Source: Crossaster papposus
Lineage: Eukaryota > Echinodermata > Asteroidea > Velatida > Solasteridae
Direction of reading: 5' to 3'
Assembly: GCA_037893245.1 (NCBI GenBank)
Contig: JBAIAA010000101.1
Coordinates: forward strand, 558,001 to 622,000
Length of the DNA: 64,000 bases
The position numbers and the translations under genes were made by a program. Shown here in pieces: positions 1 through 13,200 of this stretch (positions are counted from its first letter, which is position 1; every line of letters begins with the position of its first letter). Below the pieces are notes generated by a model. It saw only the letters and a list, made by a program, of their open reading frames with translations, did no database searches and was not told the DNA's origin.

Positions 1-1225
1 ATGCAGCAGTTTATTTCTCAGCTTCCACATTTGAGGCCCGGGTTCGACTCCTACCCAGGCCGACTCATTTTTAGAAACCATCGAGGGCAAACAAGAATTC
101 AGTCTTCAATCAAGTCTTTTTGGAGGAATATATATATGCACCTACCCTTTTGGATTTTTTGTTTGAGATGGCTCCCGGTGTTGCCGCCTGCACCTTTGGG
201 CTATTAGTGGCCTTTGCTACCACGGCGCGGTTGTTGGGTCGTCGCTTGAGCTGGGGCTTCGGGGAGAAACCGACGCTGAAGGCAACACTATCCCGACGGT
301 TCTCATCACTCTCCTGTTTAGATTGACATTGGTTAATCAGTAATAATCCTGATTTACAACTGATTTTCAAGTAAGCCAGTTCGGTATTCCAACTGCATAT
401 GTGAACAAAACGATTTGAAAAAAATTATCTTGGGATAAACGCTGAAGATAAATGCACACAGGGGACAGGAAACTGAATCCGTATTCTGTGCATATTTTTT
501 TACACTTGAAAATACTTTGCTGTCGAAACATTTTTTTTTTTAAATGTTACTTCAGACCACAACAATCTCTTCAAATTTGCTAGTACCTGCTATTCTTTTG
601 CTCGTATACAATTACATCTTTTTTTCACACCTTCATATGTACATTCACTGTTGGAATACCAAACCAGCTTATTGAGTTGTGGGGGGGAGCAAAGCAAAGT
701 GAACAAAAGTTGAAGATTTAAGATCCAAAAGTCACGGTTCAAAAGGGGCTGCCTACTAGTCAATTCCCCTGGCTATAGGTTCTACGAATGACGGTGATTG
801 CGACCAAAACCAGAGAGCCTGAGGAAAGATATGGGATCTTCACTTGCAAAAAACCCCAAAATGATCAGCAACTTCTTCAAAGATTTCAACACCAAATAAT
901 TTTTTGTGCATATACCACCTTTGTAGTTACCCCCTAATAGATCTTTACCTATTTTCGTACTCCGTCGTAATTGTTTGCCGTGCCCAGACACCTCACTCCC
1001 CACTTTTTCCCTTTGTCCCTCCACCCTGAATTATTCATATCCTTGTTTGTGGCTTTCTTATGTGTTTCAAAACTGTTTCTATATAACTAGAGGAAATTTT
1101 CAAACTCACAGAAGCAACTAGTTTCAACTGCGATCGCCTCGCATTCACATCATCGTAAAGTGGAGCCTTTCAGCTGTCAAACATTTATGATCTGATTTTT
1201 TTGTTAAGCAGTAATAGCTCTATCT
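1..1225. other. NuMA 3' flank, noncoding
   Basis: No convincing coding exon. A short tRNA 3'-half-like segment (T-arm GGTTCGACTCC) lies near 25-60, and one foldback element occupies 371-674. The NuMA polyadenylation site should be here, but no single AATAAA stands out. The segment 782-1024 is open on the minus strand but has no recognisable protein features. Confidence 0.5.
371..674. mobile_element. MITE, AAGCCAGTT family, full-length foldback
   Basis: The left end reads taagccagttcggtattcc and the right end is its inverse, ggaataccaaaccagctta. The same inverted ends bound 14883-15310, and a left-end fragment lies at 8487-8640. The transposon superfamily was not identified. Confidence 0.6.
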
Positions 1226-4200
1226 TCAGCTTGTACCCACCTGCAATGCCCTGACTGCAGGCACCTTTGCTACTGCTGCAGATTTCTGGCTCTTCTTTGC
1301 CTTGGTACTCGCCCTGAGGATGCCGGACCGATGAAATCTGCTGCTGCTCCGGTTGCTGCTGTTGCTGCTGTTGCTGCTGTTGCTGTCGATGCTGTTAATG
1401 CTGTTGGTGCTGGTGCTGTGTTTATTTGTAGTTCCAACAGCATTCTGCAGAATTGTACAAATTACTGCTATTCATGATGTTTCTTAAATGTGAAATAAAC
1501 TTGTTAACCGAAAGTATCTTAGTGAAGTAATTATGGATTCAGAATCTTGAAAAAGTTGATCACATTCATTGACAAAATGTAAAGTATGGCTTGGCCAAAA
1601 TCTAACGTAAATATAATTTTCAAAGTGAACAAAGAAATTGGCAAGGCGGGACTCGAACCTGCGACCTCTGGAATACCGAACCGGCGCTCTACCAACTGAG
1701 CTATCTTGCCCTATGTTGGCGGTCTCCCGATTTGTCACTGTCTTTGTCATCATTTTGCTAACTAGTGTAACCATCAATGACAAGTCTGCAGAGTTGTTTT
1801 GCTGAATTCTGGCAGGCACTGGTCTTACCTTGTTCTGTACGGTTCTGCTGGTAGGAGCTACTGTTGCCACAGTCTTTATGTTCTGCATCGACACCGACTG
1901 TTTGGCTTCCGGAGGGGGAGGCGGGGGCATAGCATGGTAGGAGTTAGATGTACTCATCTGATTTAGAGATAAGAAACAACGAGACATAGCAAAAATACAA
2001 AACAACTATTGCTCCCTAATGTGTTTGTTCTTTTTTATATTACAAAGCATTCTGAAGTCAATCAAGTCAAGAGGGGCAAGGATGACTTAAACAGTTCGCG
2101 CCGGATGACGTATATAAACGCAAAGCTTTCCCCAGATTCAAAACGGATGACTCATAAACACTCCACGAGCAAGGCCGGAAATGTCTGTCAGCAGCGAGCA
2201 AGGCTGGAAATGCGTGGGTGTGCTTCCCGGTACTGGTGGCCTGAACCTGCTTCGGATCGCGTTTCGTTAAAAATAATCCTGCGCGTCGGCTCGGTGAAGA
2301 AAGCCTGGTGGATTTGAAAACCCTGTCACCAGACTTGACACGGGAGAACTTGATTTACTGAAGAATAACTTGTGACGGCTTGTAATTACATGACGACGAC
2401 TTGGTGATTGACTTGTTGAATGTATTTGATTGACTTCCGATGATTTGATTAAAACTGCTCGACAGGGGAAAGAGTCTACTACCTTGGCAGGCACACTTGT
2501 ATGCGAGAAACCAGAGTCACCGCTTTTTCGTTTGCGCATTCCACGGGTGAGAGGACCTTCCCCGGACCCTTCCAGCGTGGCTCCAAGCCTTAGCCCATCC
2601 TCGGTGATCTCTCTAGGGGCCCTGGTCTGCGTCTCTACTGGGTATGAAGTCTGGAGATGGGGGTGACACAGGGTGTTGCGGCGCTGGAGCTCAGCTAGAC
2701 GGTCCCAGTCAAAGGCCTCGGGCTCCTCTTCGCAAGCACCAACGAGACAGAAACCGGCGCGGCCTGTTTATGAAAAGCAGAACGAGGAGCAACTCTCAGG
2801 TTAATAAAGCAGAGTTGTAATCGATTCAATCCCAAGTCATATCACAAGTCATGAATAAGATTAAAACTGCTGCAAACTGCTTACTGGCTGGAATGACCTG
2901 AATTAACCAAAATGACCTTAATTCAAAAACCAGTAGCCAATTTCATAAACCTGCTAAGCACAAAATAAATGACTATGAAAATTCTTTCTTAGCAAACACA
3001 GGGTTACAAACCAAATTTTCAGATGATGTATATTGTTTGTGACTGGTATTCAGCTATTTTTTGCTTAGCATGAAAATGAAAAGCACATTTCATATTTTTT
3101 ACTGAGCAATACTTTTTTGGCGCTAAGCCAATTGTTGTGCTTAGCAGCTCCATGAAATTGGCCCCTGGTCACATTTAACAGAGGATAAGCAATAAAAGCT
3201 GATTGTGATTGATTTGCGATCGACTTGCGATTGACTTGCGATTGACTTGCGATTGACTTGCGATTGACTTGCGATTGACTTGCGATTGACTTGCGATTGA
3301 CTTGCGATTGACTTGCGATTGACTTGCTATTGACTTGCGATTGACTTGCGATTGACTTGCGATTGACTTGCGATTGACTTGCGATTGACTTGCGATTGAC
3401 TTGCGATTGACTTGCGATTGACTTGCGATTGACTTGCGATTGACTTGCGATTGACTTGCGATTGACTTGCGATTGACTTGCGATTGACTTGCGATTGACT
3501 TGCGATTGACTTGCGATTGACTTGCGATTGACTTGCGATTGACTTGCGATTGACTTGCGATTGACTTGCGATTGACTTGCGATTGACTTGCGATTGACTT
3601 GTGATTGACTTGCGATTGACTTGTGATTGACTTTTGAATGACTCAATTGCAACTCTACCAAACAACAACTTTAGCCAAATAGGCAAAAAACCTATGCCAT
3701 TACTTTAGGAAATTCTGTTGTCAAAATCGAACAAGGCAATTTTCAGGCAACTTTAGGTAACCGAAAAACTAACTAACTCTCAGATGAAAGTTCCATTCTT
3801 CATTTTACCTGTCGTCCTACGGCTGATCTTAGCCTGTCTCATGGATGTCCGCAGCGACCGGGTCTTGAAGTGATCGTTGCTCAGTTCATCTATAGTCTGC
3901 GAGACCTTCTCGGGCAGATTATCACTCACTGTGGAACTACTACCTCTGGACATGGACAGGGGGCCTAAATGGCTGAGATTCAGGGTGTCAGACATGTTGT
4001 TGGAGGTAGAGAGATGGAACTGGCCGGTGGAGGTCAAGGAGGTCTGGCTAGCTGATAGCTGGGTGCTTGAGAGCGAGTCACGGTAGGTGGACTGCAGGGT
4101 CGGGGTAGGGGTAGGGGTAGGGTAACTTGAGGATAGAGACCCGTTGCTGCAGGTGCTTTGGCGACTGTGTATCTTTATGGTGTACTTGCCTGAAATGCAA

Positions 4201-7200
4201 TGGGCACACTTTTAGGTCACAAGTAATACACAAAATCACATTAATTGGTTATTAAAATTGAGGTAGACATATTCTCGAATGCCATTGCCTACTTGAGAGC
4301 AGTGCATACTAAAATCTGATATTGCAGATAATTTTGCCCCCCAAAAGTAAGATTTCCCAAGCTCCATTATCTAACATATGAAGACTTAAGGTGCAAAATA
4401 TACCAGGCACTGAGAGTTTTCACTTTATCAAATTTTTCATGGAATTGGCTTTTAGCCGCTTTTGCGACTGAAGTGTCTGGTGCTAAAATACTCTCTTTCA
4501 AAGAGGAATTATAAAAGATTTGAAGCAGCACTTTTGTAACATGATTTAACACATTACATACTTGTCAGTCATTACTGCTTCTAAAGGCATGTCCGGATTT
4601 TCCTTGGTTTCATTAAAATAAATAGCCATGATACTAATTTATAAGCAAATAATGGCAGAAAATACTGCACTTACATTGGGACTTGGAACTCTCCGTAGAT
4701 CGGCCGCTCATGGTGGATGTATTTGACGCCACACTGGCCCTAGATCCAGCATCTAGCTCAGCCAAGTTGAGTTCTCCATCATCTAAGCTGTCCATGCTGT
4801 GCATACTTATGTCTGCTGGTAGTGGGTCCATGGGGGGTGGGACACTCCCCCGGTCCCGCCCTGCCATCAGGAGAAGTCTTGTGTGGTCAAGCTGGGGGAT
4901 AGTTAACAGGAATTCAAATCAATTTCTTCAAACACAATCTCTAGCAGTCTTCCCAAATCATTCAATTACGACGCTTGTGGAAACTCTAGATTTAAGTTTC
5001 GAAAACAATGAAAATGTACCCAATCAGATTTCAGTAGCAACAGCTCCCCCCCCCCCCCCCTTGACTCTGGAACTTTGTCTCAATATAGACTCATAGTCCG
5101 GGAGCCCAGCCAGGTTTAATCATAATTTTGAGTGCAAAAGGTTTGAAGCGTGGGATATGTTGGGGTGACTGGGACAACTGCAAAATGGGTTTTCTTAAGT
5201 TTGGCGAGCCTGGAAAGCTAATACTTCAGAAATGTTCATCTCGTTTCCTGACCATAAAAGCCGATCTGCTATAAGGACAACAAAGAATTGGGTGTCCTAA
5301 ATACAATCCGAGAAGTCCAAGTAAATCGTTCAACGTGTCTTTGCTAACTCTGAAACGTCTGATGAAATGTTCCTCGTCATACTCTTCTAAGGGATTCACC
5401 TTGTCCCTAAAAACTCCTGGTGCACGTTGGTGTTGGCGACCATGACGATATTCTTGTTAGTTGGCCTCCTCTTGTGCAATTAAGAAGATTTGAAGCGCAT
5501 CCATCCTGTCCACCTTTCTACCTTTCTGTGTACATATCTGGCTTCTAAATGGCTCAGAATACTCACTAAACAACCCCCGTACCTTGTTTAAGAATTGCTA
5601 TTGTTTGTTATAAACACATGTTTAACTCCAATGGTCATTTAAACGCGGCTAACTTAAAACAAGCTTTGTAGTACTTGTTTGAAGTTAGACACCAGGTTTA
5701 AACAGTGACTACTAATTTATACGCATCCAATGGCTTAAACAGCTTTCGTAGTTACAGCCCGTACTATGGGAAAGACGAAAACCCGCACAAAATGTACCTT
5801 CCTCCTCACACAGTACAACAATACTCTAATGTTGGCATAACTAAACTTACAAAATAGTGTATGTAGGCTGTGTTTAGGAACATAATCACGGATTATGTTT
5901 AAATTTAGATACAACAGCTTTCCTTACGTATTCGACATGTGGGCACCAACTTCATGCTCATCAATAACTGCGCCCACACAATTACAAGACCTCACGTTTT
6001 CAATAAGACTATCACTCAGCAATGCAGGTTGGATACACCATTGGTAATTGCTTTATTTATCTTGAATTGGTGGATTTGGGGGGTTGTATTTTATAGTCAA
6101 TATCGTTTAACTGACCTGTCTGAAGTTTTACAGTCATTGATCCTGAGAAAAGCAAAACAAAAACGGCGTTCGTTTTCAACCGGCGTCGGGCAATGGTTTT
6201 TATGTTGTTCTTGTTTTGTTAGATTTACCGTCCAGCGATCGTTATTTTTGTTATATACAATTTAATTTTTGGAACAATTACAGGATATCTAGCGCAATAA
6301 TTTTGCTGGATGCCTACAATTGTTATTTACTTTCAAATTAGTAAAATATTTCTTAATAATTCGGTAGTCATTTTGTTCGATATCCGCAAATAGTATACTA
6401 CCTTTAAGTCAACATTGGATATTTTCTGCCTTGTACCAATAAGCATACATTTAGTTTTGGTGGCGTTTAATGCTAGCTTGTTTCTTACGCACCAGTTGTG
6501 AAAACTAGTAAGAGCTGTATTTGAGGAGCTTCACATATTGACGTGGAGTCATCAGCTTACATAAATAAGTTGCAGTTTGGGAATATAGAAAATGGAAGAT
6601 CACTAGTATAAACAAGGAACTAGTATCGACCCTTGTGCGGAACACCAATGTTTACGGACATGGTGCCGCCAATATTTACAGACTGACTGCGGTCACTTAT
6701 TTACGACTTTAATAAACCAATTAATTACAGAAGATGACATGTTCATCTTTTCTAGTTTCTCTGGTAAGATTTCATGATTAACACAATCAAATACTTTACT
6801 GAGATCTAAAAACACACTGCCTGTAACTTCTATATTCTCCATGGCCTCAACACACATGTTTGTTAAGTCGTGAATGGTGCTTTCAGTTGAGTGCAGGAGT
6901 CTAAATCCTGACTGGCAACTAGGAATCAGATTGTTTTCATCAAGGTAGCTATATACCGATGTGTGCACCTATCTTTCAAAAATCTTAGAGATAATTGGCA
7001 GTATAGAAATTGGCAGTATAGAAATAGGCCGATAGTTACCTGTACTACATTTATTTCCTGCATGTTTCAAATTTGTAGGGTATCGCTCACATCTTATGGT
7101 TAAAAATCCCAGTTAAAGATTTAATGATATATGCCTAAGATAAGGTGAAGCAATTCTGATCATTTTAACACTAATGCCATCCAGAGCTGTTGCTTTCCCA

Positions 7201-10200
7201 ACCGACATAGATTATATTTGCTTTTGAACAAACTCTAGGTAACATTAGGTACTACGCATTCTTCATTAAGAGGCGGCAGTATTGTCATCTTGTCTAACTT
7301 TAACGTTGTATTCCCTAACTTTAACGTATTACATATTTACACCCATTCGTGTTTGGGAGGGTACAGGCAATTGCAATGAACTTCATGACTGTTTTGTGAT
7401 ATTTCGTATGCGGTGGGTTTTGTTCCTGCGTTTGGTAAAGTACATGTACACTTTGACGTTTTATGATTTCAATTATCATTCTAATCATTTATTAATCAGA
7501 CATTTTAATCGGACATTGCGCTGTGTAATCAGTGATTGGTCCATAATAAACGGTTGATCCACATAGAAATGTTAGTTGCACTTACATTGTTCTTTGTTGG
7601 TGTTCAGTTTACACCCCTGGTGACCTTTGACCCTTTCTTAATTAGGGATGGCACCACTTGTAACTTTCTTAAGTGGCGGATTTTGCTTCAGCAAGGTGTC
7701 AGCTACACATTGACACTTGTTTTATTTTTGCACTCGTAATTATGATTAAACGTGTAATTAGCACTAATTACAGACCTTCTTAATTAGACTTTGCACTATA
7801 TATCCTGTTCTTAAGCTTGTGATCAGTGATCGGTCTATGATAACCTGTTTGTATACACATGAATGCAAGTTGCACTCAACGTTATAATTATTGGTGTTTA
7901 ATGACTTATGATGACCTTTGACCCTTTCTTAATTAGGGATGGCACCACTTGAAACTTTCTTAAGTGGCAGATTTTGCTCCAGCAAGGTGTCAGCTACACA
8001 TTGACACTTGTTTTATCCTTGCACTCAAAATTATGATTAAACGTGTAATTAGCACTAATTAAAGACCTTCTTAAGTGTGCTTAGCACCAATTATATTGTT
8101 CTTAAGTATACAAATCATATTCAGTACACGATAAACTTTCGACTCATGAAGAAATTATGTTTGCACTCAAGATTATGATTAAATCAAATTTTGGGGGGTC
8201 TGTCAGGGGCTCCCCCTCCCAACGCACCACTCGCCAAACTTAAGAAAACCCATTTTGCAGTTGTCCCAGTCACCCCAACATATCCCACGCTTCAAACCTT
8301 TTGCACTCAAAATTATGATTAAACCTGGCTGGGCTCCCGGACTATCATGTCTTACTTTGGAAAAATCAACTCATAATTTAGGTATAGATTGAAAGTTAGT
8401 GACCAAACTAAGGTCACAAATTTAAGGCAATGAACAACAAGGTACAGGTCATTAAAACAGCTTTTTATTGTTTGAATGGGGACTGGAATAAGCCAGTTCA
8501 ATATTCCAACTGTGCATGTGCACAACAAGATCCAGCAATTTTTCTCGGGATAAAACACGGCAGAATAATACACACAAGGCTATAGGGGCTTTGATAACCG
8601 AATCTGCATTCTGCGCAATTTTTCGCGCAATCAAAAAGACAATGGAAACTTATGTTTAAACAAGACCCCTTGATAAACTTTGCTGTCCAAACTTCTTTTG
8701 TCTTAATGTTACTTTAAAACACGACAATCTCTGTAAATTTGCTGAAATACAATGAAATGTTTTTCTCTATAGACAAAATCGTCAATCTTCTTGTGCACAC
8801 TGGCTTATTGTGATGAAAGTGTCAAGACTTGTGACTGACTTGACTTCAGCAATGAGACTAAGTTGGTAGGCCTACCTCTTCCTGCAGGATCTGTGTCTCC
8901 TTGAGGCTGCTATCCTTCTCAAATTGCATCCGAGCCTCCAGGGATGTCAACTGCTCCATCTTGCTAGCAATCTGTCGCTTTAGTGAAGAACTCTCTCCTT
9001 GATGCAAGCTGGTGAGTTGGATGTTACAAAAGCATGGCACATTTTTAAACAAATCTTCAGGATTTTCTTTTACAAGCTCTTTAACATTACTGAATATACC
9101 GTTCTTAATTGTGTCAGTAAAGGGAAAAATAAAATAAATATAAAATAAATGGGAAATAGTAAAAATGTTAACTATTCAAAACTGTTACCTGAAAAGGAAT
9201 TTGATAACAAATTAGCAATTAAATGGCCATTAACCAGTTCGTGCCGGGATTATTTTAGCATCACTGAGCCCACGGGCGGGTTTATTTTTAACGAAACTCG
9301 ATCCGAAGCGGGTTTAGGCCGATAGTGCCAGGAAGCACACCCACGCTTTTCCGGACTTGCTCGCTGCTGACAGACATTTCCGGCCTTGCTTGTGGTGTGT
9401 TTATGCATCATTCGTTTTGAATCTGGGGAAAACTTTGAGTTTATATACGTCATCCGGCGCGAACTGGTTAACAGTGGGAAAAAAAATGTAAAAAAATACT
9501 CAGATTGACTTGGTGATAACAAGAAATGCATGATGACAGATATAAATCAAATTCAAATGACACATATTTTGCCGTTCATAAGTCTGTCAGGACTTTTCTG
9601 CATAAATGGAAAGAATGGACTCTGAAATTCTGAAGGGCTTCTTGTGCATTACCGTTTCTGGTTTTCCAATTCCAGTTGCAGATTGGAGATGATCCCTTCA
9701 TGCTGCTGAGCATGAAGACAAGCCACCGAGACCTCTTGAGACAAATTCCCTTCAGAGCACTTCAGACTCATGCTTGCCTCTCTCAAACATTTAATGGTCT
9801 CCAAGCTTTGGTTGAGATGTAGCTTATTCGACTCCAACTCATCTTTCTGCATCTTTGTGGTATTTTCAAAATTGGCAACGACTTCTTGTTGTTGACTGGA
9901 AACCTGTTTGGCCATCGAGGCTTCTGAGGTAAGCTTTATTTCTGTCGATCTCAGTCCCTCGATTGTCTCTTGCAGTTCAAGAACTTTTTCGGCCTGTTGT
10001 TCATACCGCCCGGCTGCTGATTTGGCATCTTCCACTAGTTTGGTCTTTGTTGTTTCTAAGCTCACGATGGTCTCGAAACGATGCTGATTCTGGGTGTGAA
10101 CGTCAAACACTTCCTGTTTGAGCCGTTTATCGGCACTGCTCAAGCTATCGATCCTACTGCTGAACTCCTCAATTTTCTGTTGTGCGGTGGTATTCTTCTC

Positions 10201-13200
10201 CATGTAATTTTGAACCTGATGCCTTAAGGAAGTCAATTCTTCCTCCAGATTCTTCTTGCTCTGTTCAAGGCTAGCGATGATCACCTCTTGATGCTGAGCA
10301 TAAAGACGAGCTGTTGAGAGCTCTTGGGACAGGTTCCCTTCAGAGTTCTTCAGACCCACGCTCGTCTTCCTTAAGCTTTCAATCGTCTGCTGCGATTGAT
10401 GAATGGTTTCAAAGCTCTGTTTCAGCTGTTGTCTGGTGGATTCCAATTCATCTGCCTGTGTCTTTGTTGCGTTCTCCAGCCTAGTGATGACTTCTTGTTG
10501 ACTTCTTGAAAACTGGTTAGCGAGCAACACTTCTTTATTGAACCTTGCTTCTGTTGCTTGCAGTTCTTGAGCTGTTGCTTCTGATCGAGCATTCAAGACT
10601 TCTTTAGAGAGCTTCTCTTCCGTGGACCTCAGACCCTTATTCACTGCATTTAGTTCCTGAACTGTGACGGCATGCTGTTCATACTGTTCAGCAGATGAAT
10701 TGACTTCCGCTTCTAGTTTCTTCTTTGCAGCCTCTAAACTCGCAATGATCTCTGCTTTGCACTGAACCTCTCCGCGACCATCTAAAACTTCCTGGGACAG
10801 CAGTTTGTTGGTGTCACTCAGGGCATCGACTCTCTCGCCAAACTCTTGAATCTTCTGTTTTGCAGTAGCGTTTGTCTCCACATAATGTTGAATCTGCTTC
10901 TCTAAGCTTTCAGTCATCTGCTGTGATTGCTGAATCACGTGACTGCTCTGCTTCTGCTGTTGTCTGCTGGATTCCAACTTATCTGCCTGTGTCTTTGTTG
11001 CGTTCTCCAGCCTAGTGATGACTTCTTGTTGTCGACTCGAAACCTGGTTAGCCATAAACACTTCTTTACTGAGCCTTGCTTCTGTTGCTTGCAGTTCTTG
11101 AACTGTTGTGGACTTTTCCTTGTATCCCTTGGTCACTGTTTTGGCATCCTCCTCTAGTTTCATCTTTGTTGCCCCAAGGACCTCAATGGTCTCCGAGTGT
11201 CGCTTTGCTTCTGATCGAGTATCTAAGACTTCTTTGGTGAGCCTTTCTTCTGTGGACCTCAGACCCTTGATCACTGCATTTAGTTTTTGAACTGTGACGG
11301 CCTGCTGCTCATACTGTTCAGCAGATGACTTGACTTCCGCTTCTAGTTTCTTCTTTGCATCCTCTAAACTCGCAATGATCTCTGCTTTGCACTGCACCTC
11401 TCTGCGGCCATCTAAAACTTCCTGGGACAGCAGTTTGTTGGTGTCACTCAGGGCATCGACTCTCTCGTCAAACTCTTGGATCTTCTGTTCGGCAGTGGCG
11501 TTTGTCTCAACATAATGTTGAATCTGCTTCTCTAAGCTTTCAATCATCTGCTGTGATTGCTGAATCATGTGACTGCCCTGCTTCTGCTGTTGTCTGCTGG
11601 ATTCCAACTCATCTGCCTGTGTCTTTGTTGCGTTCTCCAGCCTAGTGATGACTTCTTGTTGTTGACTCGAAATCTGGTTAGCCATCAACACATCTTTACT
11701 AAGCTTTGCTTCTGTTGCTTGCAGTTCTTGAACTGTTGTGGACTTTTCCTTGTATCCCTTGGTCACTGTTTTGGCATCCTCCTCTAGTTTCATCTTTGTT
11801 GCTCCAAGGAACTTAATGGTCTCCAAATGACGCTTTGCTTCTGATCGAGTATCTAAGACTTCTTTGGCGAGCCTCTCTTCCGTGGACCTTAGACCCCTAA
11901 TCACTGCATTTAGTTCCTGAACTGAGACAGCCTGCTGTTCATACTGTTCTGCAGATGACTTGGCTTCCTCTTCTAGTTTCTTCTTTGCATATTCTAAACT
12001 CGCAATGATCTCTGCTTGGCGCTGCACCTCTTCCTGGCCCTCCAAAACTTCCTGGGACAGCAGTTTGTTGGTGTCACTCAGGGCATTGACTCTCTGGCCA
12101 AACTCTTGAATCTTCTGTTCGGCAGTGGCATTTGTCTCCACATAATGTTGATTCTGCTTCTCTAAGCTTTTATTCATCTGCTGTGATTGCTGAATCACGT
12201 GACTGCTCTGCTTCAGCTGTAGTCTAGTGGATTCCAACTCATCTGCCTGTGCCTTTGCTGCGTTCTCCAGACTAGCAATGATCTCTTTTTGTTGACCAGC
12301 GACATGTTTGGCCGCTGAGACTTCCGTACTGAGCTTTCCTTCAGTTGACTTCAGATCCTTGATCACAGCTTGCAATTGCTCAACCTGCTGTTGATGTCGC
12401 TCAACTGTCAAATTGGCGTCGTCCTCTAGTTTCATCTTGGCAGCTTCTAACCTTGTGATGGTCTGCTCTTGACGCTCAGCTCGGGTGCGAACATCTACGA
12501 CCTCCTGCTGGAGAATTCTCTCAGTGTTGCTCATTGATTGAATCCTTTGGCTGAACTCCTTCTGTTTCTGTTCTGCGGCAGCATTATTGGCTGTCTGGAT
12601 GTGCAATTCCTTCTGAAGGTCGTTGAGTTTCGAAGTAGCTGCCTTTTCCAATTCTTCATAGCGCTAATTGGTTTTAAAAAAATATGGGGAAAAAAAGCAA
12701 ACGATAAAGTGTCAGAACAAATGCTAATATATTAATAAGACTCAACGTTGGTGTGTTCGTGTTTTTAGAAAGTTGCACCCTGAATTGAAAAATAAATTGA
12801 ATTGATAATTTTCTAGCATTGAATTTGTTTATGAGCTTTCAAATGAGACATCGCGCACACACATACACACACACGCAGTCATGTATAGACTGGCAATCGT
12901 GGACCCATTGTTTGACTCCCAATTCTTTTGTCCGACGACCACGATTGCCGGTCAATACAAACGCACACACACACACAAATTTTAAAAAGAAATAAAAAAT
13001 CGGCCCATGAGAAATGAATAAATTAATTTCAACTTTGAATTACGAGCGTCCCGCTCGATATTTTGAAAAAAGCACAAACACAACAACTTTATATAAATGC
13101 AAGTACACCTCAAAACTGTTCAGCAAAAACTAAAACTGAATTTCTGGGATTCAACTGACCTTGTTTCCCTTTTCTCTGGTTGCAGATACTTGAGCAATTA

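Noticed and set aside
1484..2005. A 173-residue open frame treated as one gene
   Set aside because: Only 1957-1829 is coding (a NuMA exon). The rest runs through a donor site and a tRNA-like sequence.
3203..3632. CRISPR array or centromere core
   Set aside because: Units are contiguous 11-mers without spacers, and the array is only about 430 bp in an intron.
3065..3686. Long open frames with VNRKSIASQSQ-type repeats on the minus strand
   Set aside because: They are translations of the 11-bp satellite, open in every frame, and flanked by MITE sequence.
9250..9531. Similar 65-100 residue frames at 2009, 9250, 14641, 22126, 28824, 29171, 34862 and 44794
   Set aside because: They recur because they are family A MITE copies. 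Frames are broken differently in each copy and show no protein conservation signal.
10927..11787. Plus-strand frames inside 9.6-12.7 kb
   Set aside because: Antisense shadows of the NuMA coiled-coil exon, repeated because the exon itself is repeated.
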